Positions 6,466 through 12,506 of a stretch of DNA of 12,506 nt are shown here, piece after piece. The stretch is from Baffinella frigidus. Its lineage: Eukaryota; Cryptophyceae; Cryptomonadales; Baffinellaceae. A program made the translations under genes and the position numbers. Location: contig MU646333.1 of the NCBI GenBank assembly GCA_026770585.1, positions 1,224,985-1,237,490 on the forward strand. Reading direction: 5' to 3'. Each line of letters begins with the position of its first letter. Position 1 is the stretch's first letter. Under the pieces are notes generated by a model that saw only the letters and a program-made list of their open reading frames with translations, did not search any database and was not told the origin of the DNA.

Positions 6466-6883
6466 ACTGAGGTAGCGTGAGAAAACAACGGTGTCGATAG
6501 AAGGGGTGCCTCGTGCGGAGCCCTGGTGTTGGCTATCCTGCAGTCTGCGGGTCCTGCTTCTGCCACACCACAATGCTAGAGGGGCCTATTTCAAACCGAG
6601 ATGTAGCCGTTGTGTAGTAACTTTCATTGCCGTTGGAGCCATGCCAAATTAGCCCAGCCGCGAGGTTGGAACACCCTATCCTTCTACAAATGTTCACAAC
6701 CCCACATGTACATATGCCCCTCGTGCATTCTTTAGTGGTGGGGCGCTGGTTACAGCCGAAATGGCTCTAGCGACCACCAGAATAGCCACCTTGGGAATGG
6801 CTCCACCATTCCCCTCCTTGGAGCCATTCCCCTCCCCAGTTAGTGATAGTGCTGGCTGCCCCCCCTCCCCTGGTAGGTAGGCT

Positions 6884-7001
6884 CCACGCCAGAGGGCTCG
6901 AGTGTAATGAATGCCTTATCGACGTGAGATCTGACGAAAGTAACTCCTTTGGGATTCCGCTGAAACAAGTCAAAGTGCAGGTTTCGAGGCCTCTGGCGTG
7001 G
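6884..7001. mobile_element. 118-bp element with 18-bp terminal inverted repeats
   Basis: The segment starts CCACGCCAGAGGGCTCGA and ends TCGAGGCCTCTGGCGTGG, reverse complements of each other except for one base in 18. The interior (TGTAATGAATGCC...GTCAAAGTGCAGG) is not palindromic and is AT-richer than the flanks. Both strands are open through it. The size and structure fit a miniature inverted-repeat element. Only CT is shared by the immediate flanks, too short to call a target duplication. A self-contained repeated exon is an alternative. Confidence 0.6.
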
Positions 7002-7059
7002 CTGAGACCTGCTTGCCGCCGTAGGCATACATGGCTGCAAAGTAGTCCTGCTCCACTTT

Positions 7060-7400
7060 GGCGTCCTGCTCCAGCTCCCGCCGCGCCTGCCACCCACCCA
7101 CCACACCAGCGTCACACAGCTGTCGCATGCACCCACCACTCCACCGTCACAACGACATCCCAGCCAGCCACCACCCCACCGACACAAAGACATCTATCCC
7201 AGCCAGCCATCACCCCAGCGTCACACAACCACACCAGCCAGCAACCTCACCGGCATCACAGAGCCGCACCAGCGTGACACAGTCGCTGGCACACCAGTCA
7301 GTGTGGCAATGTTGTTTCCTGCCATCACACCTCCTCACACCACCCTCGCCAGCAACACCGCCTACCCCTCACCTGCCAGCTGTGCCGACCCTTCACCTTC
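7060..7400. repeat. Degenerate CACCCCAGC/CAGCCAGC low-complexity tract
   Basis: This tract is C- and A-rich, with G confined to CAGCC and CAGCGTCACA motifs that recur at irregular 20-40 bp steps (for example CCAGCGTCACAC at about 7105 and 7210, CCCAGCCAGCCA at about 7160 and 7198). All forward frames give Pro/Thr/His/Ser-rich peptides, which is the mark of a low-complexity repeat rather than of one gene. Confidence 0.55.
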
Positions 7401-7639
7401 TCCAGCCACCAGAATTGAACCCAATCGCGATGTGGAGACCTGTGGGCAATTTCACCAAGGGATAAACAAGGGATAAATGAGGGTTTATCACCCAGGGGAT
7501 AACTTTTGCGATCGCTCGATTTGGTTCACTTCCCGTGGCTGGTGGCTGTGCTGCTGCGCGACGTGGCACCGGTGTTCCACTCGGGCGAACGGTAGCAGGA
7601 GAGAGGAAACGGGAGACACAGAGCAGGAGCTGTGAGCGC

Positions 7640-8138
7640 AGCGGCGGTGCACCTGGACGTAGAGAGTGTCCCAGCGTGGATCCGGCTGGCACACGAACTC
7701 GACCGTGCACTCCATCGCTCGTTTGTCTGTCCCGCTTCGTCCTGGCATCCCCCCCGACATTGCAGAATCCTTGCGCGTAGCTTCAGGGCGCTCCGGTGCA
7801 ACCTTCTGCGAAGCGCCCTCACTCCGCGCTGTGGTTGCGCCCCCACTCCGCGCCGTGACAGACCCCGACTGCGGCCTCTGTCGCGCAGCCTCAATCCGCG
7901 CGGAGAGGGCCGCCGCCGCGGGCCTGGCAGTCATCGGACGGCGAGCAGCGGGCCCGGCGGGGTCGGAGGCCTGCAACACCTCCCCCGTCCCGTGCTGCTG
8001 CGTGCTTGGTTGGGCCGTGGCTGGGCGCTGGCGAGGCGTGAACGCCGCAGAGGCACGTGGCGCGGCCGGGCGGAGGAGCAGCGAACCCAGGTCGAAGGAT
8101 TCCACCGGAGCGCCGGAACCGACAACAGGCGGCCGCAT
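7640..8138 (-). CDS. Hypothetical protein, first exon, divergent gene
   Basis: From ATG at 8138 (reading left) this frame encodes MRPPVVGSGAPVESFDLGS and then about 140 residues of Ala/Pro/Arg/Thr-rich, low-complexity sequence with recurrent ARP, MTAR and TAR motifs (RPMTARP near residue 55; SVTARSGGATTARSEG near residues 78-93). Near the end composition changes to an ordered-looking segment, CTVEFVCQPDPRWDTLYVQV, which could start a beta-rich domain. Most codons end in G or C. The frame stays open to 7488, but after LYVQV it loses protein character just where CAG/GTGCAC offers a splice donor, so I end the exon at about 7640 and expect further exons to the left. The family is not recognised; the edge loosely recalls the first strands of carbohydrate-binding domains, but their diagnostic downstream residues are not visible. 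It shares its upstream region with the + strand gene at 8407. Confidence 0.5.
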
Positions 8139-8406
8139 TCTGAACCGCCCGCGGGCCGTTTGTGAGCAGAAAAGACACAAACCTTTTTGCTTTATAGAAA
8201 GGTCAACTTTTGACTTCTAATGTGGACGTGTAAAGCAACTCACCTTACAAAAGTTGGCTAAATTTTGAAATCCGAGGGAGGTCAGCGACGGGATTGCCTC
8301 TCTCACGCAAGCAACAGGGAAGAGCAGAGGCGCGGTGCAGTGCACCCGGCCTTCTCTGAACGGGGCGAACGCTTTTTGACACCTCGAGTCGCGCGTGGTG
8401 GGCGGC
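8139..8406. promoter_or_regulatory. Probable bidirectional promoter
   Basis: These 268 bases separate the start codons of two divergent genes. The central part (about 8175-8275) is markedly AT-richer than the GC-rich coding sequence on either side. It contains TTTATAGAAAGG (8190-8201), a TATA-like motif, and an inverted pair CAACTTTTG (8204-8212) / CAAAAGTTG (8248-8256), 35 bases apart, plus a small palindrome GTCAA-CTT-TTGAC at 8202-8214. These could be binding sites for a dimeric regulator. Function is inferred from position and composition only. Confidence 0.45.
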
Positions 8407-9753
8407 ATGTCGTGCTTCTCCTGCCTGTTTGGATCCAAGCCGGAATCCGCTGCCGGGCAGCCTTCACCCCCGGCACCGCCCGCGGCGTTCGCCGCGCCCG
8501 CACCTGCCGCCGCAGCGCCCGCCCCAGCGCCCGTCGCTGCGGCTGCTGCAGCGGAGCACAACGACGCGTCTGCCAAATCTACAGTCGAGGGGAAGGCTGG
8601 CGTCACAGAAGTCCCTGCACAGAGGAAAGATGCCACGCCGGCGGTAGAGCAAGAGGCTGCAAGCCGCCCGCCCGCCGATGCTGCAGCGGCTGCAGTGGCC
8701 GGGAGTGGGCCCGCGTGGGTGACCAAGGCTCCCACCTCAGAAGCCGGTGGGGGGGAGGCGAGCGAGGGCGCCTCGTTCTCGGTGGTCGGAGAGGTTGGTT
8801 TGGTTGGAAAAGGCTTGAATCAGGCTGCCAACTTCCAGCCGCGGGCAACGCCGCGGACAGTGTTTGGGCAGGGGGCGCAGGGTGGAGGGTCGGTGGACAC
8901 GAACGACGTGGACTTGACCGGGCTGCAGGTGGGAGGGTCTCCTTCCCCAGACAAGGGTGTCTCGCCGAGCACCCCCGCGCCGCCTCGCAACGTAGTGGCA
9001 GTAAACGGCGCGCACGCGTTGAACGGCGCGACGGCGGAGCGGCTTCTCCCGCAGGCGCCGCCCAGGAATCATCGGGCGGATGGCGAGGGGGAATTGACGA
9101 TAGTCGGGGGGCTGCACTCGAGCGAGGCCAAGGCTGGGCCGTGGGTGGAGGAGGGGGACGCGGCGGGGGAGGCGACGGTGCGCGACGGGGACGAGGCGTG
9201 CAGGCCCGGCGCGGCCGTGATGGTCAGCGCGCGATGGACGAGCGTGGCCTACTTCCAGCAGTTCGCTGACCAGCAGGGGGTCCTGACGCGGCGGGGCCCG
9301 CATGGGGGGACCTGGTATGCGTGCTTCCCCGGGAGCCAGGAGGTTGCCTTCTCGACCGGAATGCACGGCCAGTTCGTCCTCGCCTACTCCACCCTCCCCT
9401 CGCCCCCCTCTCCCGACCCGGCCGCGCCGAACCAGGCCCCCGCCCTGCCCCCCGCTTCCCTCCCAGCCAGGCACACACGCCCCCTCTACAGCCAGACGGG
9501 GGAAAGGGGGGATACGGCGGCTGTGTCCCTCCTTCCCTCTTCAGCCAATCAGCCCCCCGCACTGCCAGACAGACACCGTCCCACCACCCTTTGCCCGCCA
9601 CGCCCCCTGAGTGACGGGCACCTGCCAGCGAGACGCACCCAGCACCGACCCAGCAACCCTTTGGCCTTTGCCGCCAAAGGCTTGCGGGTTGCAACTCTTC
9701 GGCCTTTGTGGGTTGCGACCCTTTTTCCACGGGCGAGAGGGGCACTGCGCTGA
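8407..9753 (+). CDS. Hypothetical Ala/Pro-rich protein, Cys-rich N-terminus
   Basis: I start at ATG 8407 (context GCGGCATGT); the protein begins MSCFSCLFGSKPE. Two cysteines beside hydrophobic residues at the extreme N-terminus suggest possible S-acylation and membrane attachment (inference). Residues 14-60 are Ala/Pro-rich with poly-Ala runs. Residues 60-270 are a disordered-looking stretch rich in Ala, Gly, Glu and Pro, with NQAANFQPRATPRTVFGQG near 137-155. Residues 272-328 look like a small folded domain (ARWTSVAYFQQFADQQG ... TWYACFPGSQEVAFSTG ... FVLAYS). Codons overwhelmingly end in G or C, supporting coding. After residue 328 (about 9390) the frame remains open to TGA at 9751-9753 but becomes Pro/Arg low-complexity, with other frames equally open, so the true gene probably ends or enters an intron nearby; GTATGC at 9314 is one possible donor. 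The family is not recognised. It is divergent from the gene at 8138. Confidence 0.55.
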   Translation: MSCFSCLFGSKPESAAGQPSPPAPPAAFAAPAPAAAAPAPAPVAAAAAAEHNDASAKSTVEGKAGVTEVPAQRKDATPAVEQEAASRPPADAAAAAVAGSGPAWVTKAPTSEAGGGEASEGASFSVVGEVGLVGKGLNQAANFQPRATPRTVFGQGAQGGGSVDTNDVDLTGLQVGGSPSPDKGVSPSTPAPPRNVVAVNGAHALNGATAERLLPQAPPRNHRADGEGELTIVGGLHSSEAKAGPWVEEGDAAGEATVRDGDEACRPGAAVMVSARWTSVAYFQQFADQQGVLTRRGPHGGTWYACFPGSQEVAFSTGMHGQFVLAYSTLPSPPSPDPAAPNQAPALPPASLPARHTRPLYSQTGERGDTAAVSLLPSSANQPPALPDRHRPTTLCPPRPLSDGHLPARRTQHRPSNPLAFAAKGLRVATLRPLWVATLFPRARGALR

Positions 9754-9834
9754 CAGGCGCCTGGTGAAGCAGGGGGGGGCACCGCGGCCAGCTGCCGAGA
9801 TAAGCGCGCCCATGCATGGCTACCAGGCCCGTTC
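9391..9834. other. Low-complexity pyrimidine-rich region and small repeats
   Basis: It begins as a C/T-rich tract that could be an intron or 3' flank of the preceding gene. At 9663-9735 a short motif is repeated (GGCCTTTG then GGGTTGCRACYC), and a hairpin lies at 9664-9681 (GCCTTTG, loop CCGC, CAAAGGC). No independent gene is supported. Confidence 0.4.
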
Positions 9835-9951
9835 CTAAACCCGGAACCCTGAGCCCTGAGCCCTGAGCCCTGAACCCTGAACCCTGGACCCTGAACCCTG
9901 AACCCCGAACCCCGAACCCTGAACCCTGAACCCTGAACCCTGAACCCTAGC
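9835..9951 (-). repeat. CCCTGAA/CCCTGAG variant telomere-like array
   Basis: About sixteen seven-base units occur, nearly all CCCTGAA (TTCAGGG on the other strand), with three CCCTGAG and two CCCCGAA. Almost no canonical CCCTAAA is present. The block sits over 4.5 kb from the nearest other telomere-like patch and has the same orientation as the long array. Its translation gives FRVQGSG-type repeat peptides that should not be annotated as protein. Confidence 0.88.
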
Positions 9952-10110
9952 TTGGAACCCACTGAGCTCGCGGCGCCCGACCCCCGCTCACTCCAAACAC
10001 ATTCCGATCTTAAACACATTCAGATCTTCCTGCCTCTGCCGTGCAGGCAATCCACCCACACTCTTCGCCGTTTTGTGTCAGTCCACGTGTCAGGCAGAGC
10101 GGATCACACT
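9952..10110. other. Spacer with short repeat and inverted repeat
   Basis: A 17-bp direct repeat (AAACACATTCMGATCTT) occurs at 9995-10011 and 10012-10028. GTCCACGTG at 10081-10089 pairs with CACGTGGAC at 10132-10140, with weaker pairing inside, forming an imperfect 60-bp inverted repeat that overlaps the next tandem repeat. Confidence 0.5.
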
Positions 10111-10238
10111 CTCCGCCTTTGCTGCGCCTGCCACGTGGACTGCCAGCCTGCTGACTGACTGGACATCCTGCAGGATCTGCCTTTGCTCTTCCTTACCCGT
10201 GGACTGCCAGCCTGCTGACTGACCGACTGGGCCTGCAG
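10111..10238. repeat. 64-bp tandem repeat, two copies
   Basis: 10111-10174 and 10175-10238 share the order TCYGCCTTTGCT, then an identical 25-base block starting CGTGGACTGCCAGCC (10134-10158 and 10198-10222), then CCTGCAGGAYCTG. The period is not a multiple of three. Confidence 0.72.
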
Positions 10239-10295
10239 GACCTGACGCCTGCAACGACCCAGTCAGCGCAAGGCCAATCCGGGGAAACGATGCAG
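10155..10295 (+). CDS. Exon-like segment A of a possible spliced gene
   Basis: The + frame containing LTDRLGLQDLTPATTQSAQG is open from 10155 and ends at ATG-CAG followed by GTGCGC, a possible phase-0 splice donor. It has no start codon in the open stretch, so an upstream exon would be required. It overlaps the second copy of the 64-bp repeat, which weakens the case. Segment B at 10721-10777 begins in the same phase after an acceptor-like TGTGGCACAG. I do not recognise the product. Confidence 0.2.
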
Positions 10296-10720
10296 GTGCG
10301 CCCCCCTCTGCTGGAGCGCCTTTTCTGCGTTGGGGCAGAGAGGAAGGCGCCGTGCACTTTCTGAGATTACGATGTGCCGTTCTCTTCCCAGGATTGCTCC
10401 CGTGTGTGTAGCATGCCACGCGACCCCTGGGATTCAAGTGCCGGCAGCTGAAGGCCCGCTGCGATGGTGGTGTGGGCGGGAGAATGGTAGGGCTACCTTC
10501 AAATTCATCAAGCATAGTTGCTTGATTACACGACCAGCATGCCCACGTACTAAGACCCCCCCTGTTTTTGGGCGCGACTAGAACCTGGATATAATTTGGA
10601 GGAGGCTGACGAGATGGTGGCTGTTGATGTCGTACAAATCCGTCAACTTTGAAGATAAACCGCACCTTGCCGGTTTGGCGGACGTTTGTCTCAAGTTGAC
10701 ATCCTGTGTCTGTGGCACAG
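10296..10720. other. Spacer or intron with hairpin and dispersed motif
   Basis: A perfect hairpin lies at 10507-10526 (ATCAAGCA, loop TAGT, TGCTTGAT). The motif GGAGGCTGACGAGATGGTGG at 10601-10620 resembles sequence in both copies of the tandem duplication near 11.93 and 12.11 kb. At 10632-10651 a 20-base sequence is identical to 2331-2350. Around it, GTCAACTT (10642-10649) and AAGTTGAC (10693-10700) form an inverted pair. No independent gene is seen. Confidence 0.45.
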
Positions 10721-10868
10721 GCGATCGAAGACTCGCGGTCGCGCAATCTCCTGATGCGGAATCAGCTGCAAGAGCAGGTCGCCGCCCCCTCTGGAAATCA
10801 TGGAGCTTATGAAGCAGGACATTGCACACCACTTGCTTGCACGCCGCCTGCCCGCGTGGCCCTGAGAG
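10721..10868 (+). pseudogene. Coiled-coil-like coding segment B, frame change
   Basis: After an acceptor-like CTGTGTCTGTGGCACAG, the frame at 10721-10777 encodes AIEDSRSRNLLMRNQLQEQ, a charged amphipathic stretch typical of a coiled coil, ending CAG/GTCGCC (possible phase-0 donor). The protein-like signal then jumps by one base at the CCCCC run near 10785-10790 into a frame encoding EIMELMKQDIAHHLLARR and ending in TGA at 10866-10868. Either 10721-10777 is a short exon spliced to segment C at 11064, or this is one decayed or sequencing-shifted gene end. The family is not recognised. Confidence 0.28.
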
Positions 10869-10970
10869 GTGGTCTCTTGCCACATTTGCTGAGGGGGGGG
10901 GTACCTCTTGCCACATGCGCGAAGGGGAGGAGGGTTCCTCCTGGCACATGATCAAGGTGTCCCTGTACAG
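10869..10970. repeat. 32-bp tandem repeat, three diverged copies
   Basis: The motif CTCTTGCCACAT occurs at 10874, again at 10905, and as CTCCTGGCACAT at 10938, each followed by a G-rich stretch, giving three units of about 31-33 bp. The right end, AGGTGTCCCTGTACAG (10955-10970), resembles the right terminus of the MITE-like elements (AGGTACCCCTGTACAG), so a degraded element end may lie here. Confidence 0.55.
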
Positions 10971-11023
10971 CACCCTGCCACATTCATCTGCCTTGGCGCT
11001 AGAGTCGTGGCTCACTTACTGCA

Positions 11024-11053
11024 GAGGAAGCGTCCGCTGACGGACGCTTTCTC
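11024..11053. other. Strong 13-bp stem-loop
   Basis: GAGGAAGCGTCCG, loop CTGA, CGGACGCTTTCTC form a 13-bp stem with one G-T pair. It is the longest compact hairpin in the right half. No T-run follows and the context is eukaryotic, so a bacterial-type terminator is unlikely. CTGAC in the loop could double as a branch-point sequence for the acceptor at 11063. Confidence 0.55.
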
Positions 11054-11063
11054 GGAGGGCGCA

Positions 11064-11307
11064 GGCGGCCGCAGAAAACGCGGCGCAGCAGCTGCAGCCC
11101 AAGACGAAAGACGCGACGACGGACGCCTCCGTGGCAGTAGCGACCGACGCGCCTCTCGCGGCGCCCCGGGGGGGGAAGCGCTCGGCACGCTCGCTGAGCG
11201 GCCCGCTCTCGCACCGGTCTCACCCCCCCCCCCCCCTGCCTGCCAACTGCCCACTGCTCGCTGGTCTGAGAGGCGACCCTGCCTGCCTCCGCCTCCAGCC
11301 ATCCTGA
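11064..11307 (+). CDS. Exon-like segment C
   Basis: After an acceptor-like GGAGGGCGCAG, this frame encodes AAAENAAQQLQPKTKDATTD and continues through Ala/Ser/Arg-rich sequence (ATDAPLAAP, KRSARSLSGPLSHRS) to TGA at 11305-11307. Third positions are nearly all G or C up to about 11220. The start phase (0) agrees with the donor after segment B, and joining B to C would extend a Gln/Ala-rich coiled coil. Beyond the poly-C run at 11223 the reading probably becomes non-coding. Other frames are also open here, so this remains a candidate. Product not recognised. Confidence 0.28.
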
Positions 11308-11803
11308 CAGCCCCCCCCGTCCTGCGTCCTCCCTACCACCGGTTGAAACCCGCCTGCCTGCTTCGCGGGTTCCAGCACAGGCTTTAGGAATCCCGGGGGC
11401 GTTGGGGCAACTTTTGCCGTGCAAAAGGTACGGGGTCTGCTGGTCTTGTCCTTTGTGGGCACGGAGCAAATCACTTAGCAGCCACCGGGGGCTTCACGGA
11501 TACAGTCCACCTAAACGTTGTGTACTAGAATCTTATCCATAATCCTCTAACCTAACCGAAATTTCGCCTTGGATTCAAGGCAAACAGGTCCTCGGTCGCT
11601 GCAAAGTGGTCTGGCAAAAGTTTCCACTTTAAAGACACCCGACGCCCGAACCCCAACCCGCCTGCCAGCCAGCCTCCGCCCCCAGCCTGCCTGCCCCCCC
11701 TGTCACCTGCGTCCTCCCTACTAACTCACTCACTAACTTACCAGCCCTACGATCTAACTGCTAAATCCCTAGTTAGTAACTACGAAGTATCCAGCGGCGC
11801 TGG
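11308..11803. other. Non-coding, C-rich patches and hairpins
   Basis: Two similar C-rich patches, 11277-11340 and 11659-11735, share CCTCCGCC and CCTGCGTCCTCCCTA. Hairpins: 11411-11427 (CTTTTGC, CGT, GCAAAAG), 11566-11581 (GCCTTG, GATT, CAAGGC) and 11603-11630 (AAAGTGG / CCACTTT). No gene is visible. Confidence 0.45.
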
Positions 11804-11861
11804 GGGCCACCTGCACGACGGGCGCGATTCCGTGCTGAGGCGGGGCATGTGGTAGTCACGC

Positions 11862-11905
<44 letters not shown>

Positions 11906-12146
11906 ATCGCAACGCATGTCGTTGTGGGAGGCTGGCGAGATGGTGTTTGTTGCAGGGGCGCGGGGCGCGGGGCGCGGGGCGGCGCCAGTTAGTTAGTCAG
12001 TAGGGAGGACCTGCACCGACCGGCGCGATTCCGTGCTGAGGCGGGGCCGTGTGGTAGTAACACACCTTTCTCTCTTGATCGCAACGCAGGCTGCCGATAT
12101 GCTGCGTTTGGGGGGCTGACGAGACGTTGTTTGTTGCAGGGGGGCG
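11804..12146. repeat. ~200-bp tandem duplication
   Basis: 11804-11962 and 12006-12146 are two copies of one unit in the same order: GACCTGCACSRMC, then GCGCGATTCCGTGCTGAGG, then TGTGGTAGT, a CT tract, TTGATCGCAACGCA, GGCTGRCGAGA and GTTTGTTGCAGGGG. The offset is 201 bp at the left and 184 bp at the right because copy 1 has a much longer CT tract. Confidence 0.85.
11864..11903. repeat. (CT)20 microsatellite
   Basis: Forty bases of perfect CT lie inside copy 1 of the tandem duplication. The matching place in copy 2 has only TTTCTCTCTTG, so the tract expanded after the duplication, or contracted in copy 2. Confidence 0.97.
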
Positions 12147-12204
12147 GGGCGGCCAGCGTCAGCACGGTCACGCGCGCAGATGGGCGCGCCGCCCCTCGGG
12201 TCCC

Positions 12205-12411
12205 GCCCCCCCTCTCCTCCTGTCTCTGCCTCTGCCTCTGTCTCTGTCTCTGTCTCTGTCTCTGTCTCTGTCTGCCCCTCTCCTCCTCTCCTCCTCTCCT
12301 CCTCTGCTCCTGCCCGCCTCCCCCATTGCGCTCCCGCGCCCTCTCCTCCTCTCCTCCTCCTCATGCCCGCCCCCGCCCCCACCGTTGCTCTGCTACCGCC
12401 CTCAGCTGCCG
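12205..12411. repeat. CT-rich low complexity, (TCTCTG)n and (CTCCTCTC)n
   Basis: 12221-12274 is a hexamer repeat TCTCTG/CCTCTG of about nine units; 12276-12365 is a degenerate CTCCTCTC tract. On the - strand this reads as a TETETE / GGE-rich peptide, which I treat as a translation artefact. It grades into the final C run. Confidence 0.85.

Positions 12412-12506
<95 letters not shown>
12412..12506. repeat. Terminal poly-C run, 95 bases
   Basis: The window ends in 95 uninterrupted C. So long a C homopolymer at a sequence end most likely reflects sequencing or assembly failure (for example poly-G calls on the opposite strand) beyond the CT/C-rich tract, rather than genomic sequence. Confidence 0.9.

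Larger units (their letters stand above)
5725..6760. other. Non-coding region with small tandem repeats
   Basis: A frame is open on + from about 5729 to 6256, but it has no ATG near its start, runs through two tandem repeats and changes composition halfway, so I do not call it a gene. The left part holds a 47-bp and a 38-bp tandem duplication; the right part, AT-richer, holds three related palindromic motifs between 6252 and 6465. From 6466 to 6760 I see nothing definite. Confidence 0.45.

Noticed and set aside
7058-7465. Pro/Thr/His-rich frames on +
   Set aside because: Arises from a CACCCCAGC-type low-complexity tract; several frames are equally open.
7488-7639. Continuation of the - strand gene to a stop at 7488
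   Set aside because: Protein character and codon bias stop near 7640 at a possible splice donor; the remaining residues look like read-through into an intron.
7640-7700. Carbohydrate-binding domain in the - strand gene
   Set aside because: Only a short beta-strand-like edge (VEFVC...WDTLYVQV) is visible; the conserved downstream Gly and Trp positions are not in the sequence I can read.
8265-9269. 334-codon frame on + overlapping the gene at 8407
   Set aside because: Arg/Gly-rich shadow frame of GC-rich DNA; the frame starting at 8407 has the stronger third-position bias and more plausible composition.
8737-9474. 245-codon frame on - opposite the + gene
   Set aside because: Arg/Pro-rich antisense shadow, typical where the sense strand has GC-rich third positions.
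9549-10019. Open frame on - with FRVQGSG-type repeats
   Set aside because: It is the translation of the TTCAGGG array in one frame; the seven-base period cycles through frames, and the flanks are not protein-like.
11024-11053. Rho-independent terminator
   Set aside because: No T-run after the stem, and the context is eukaryotic.
11993-12382. - strand frame with a TETETE repeat
   Set aside because: Direct translation of the (TCTCTG)n and CTCCTCTC tracts.
1-12506. tRNA or rRNA genes
   Set aside because: Scanning for B-box-like GGTTCGANTCC and for conserved rRNA blocks found only partial matches (for example near 1219 and 11571) without a cloverleaf.

Overview
This window looks like subtelomeric DNA from the nuclear genome of a eukaryote, most likely a microbial alga or other protist. 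The evidence is: long arrays of the seven-base telomere unit TTTAGGG/CCCTAAA and its variants (1-289, 2762-2800, 2860-4283, 4439-4467, 5217-5330, 9835-9951); miniature inverted-repeat elements; microsatellites; absence of bacterial operon structure; and GC-rich reading frames that look split by introns. TTTAGGG is used by plants, many algae, cryptophytes, dinoflagellates and some apicomplexans. The short palindromic elements remind me of repeats in cryptophyte and other secondary-plastid algal genomes, but that is from memory and the species cannot be fixed from sequence alone.

Layout. 1-289: telomere-like array with the G-rich strand on +. 290-1835: GC-rich subtelomeric DNA with two weak coding candidates (475-1047, and a frame-broken small membrane protein at 1096-1421) and an 89-bp inverted repeat (726-814 / 1565-1653). 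1837-1953: first copy of a palindromic MITE-like element. 1956-2760: apparently non-coding. 2762-4467: long, degenerate C-strand telomere-like array, facing the first array. 4468-4969: 21-bp satellite whose two halves are inverted relative to each other. 5217-5330: duplicate of part of the telomere-like array. 5610-5724: second MITE-like copy. 5725-7480: non-coding DNA with several short tandem repeats and a 118-bp inverted-repeat element (6884-7001).

7640-9390 is the only part that looks like ordinary gene space: two head-to-head genes, one on - starting at 8138 and one on + starting at 8407, separated by a 268-bp AT-richer interval that probably serves as a shared promoter. Both proteins are Ala/Pro/Arg-rich, neither is recognised, and both appear to run into introns or non-coding DNA at their 3' ends. 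9391-12506 returns to repeats: a TTCAGGG-type array, 64-bp and 32-bp tandem repeats, three exon-like pieces that may belong to one + strand gene (10155-11307), a ~200-bp tandem duplication with a (CT)20 tract, CT-rich low-complexity DNA, and a terminal run of 95 C that is probably an assembly or sequencing artefact.

I see no rRNA, tRNA, CRISPR array, bacterial mobile element or recognisable defence system. The unusual content is structural: facing telomere-like arrays, the inverted 21-bp satellite, the paired MITEs, and blocks of amplified telomere-variant units.
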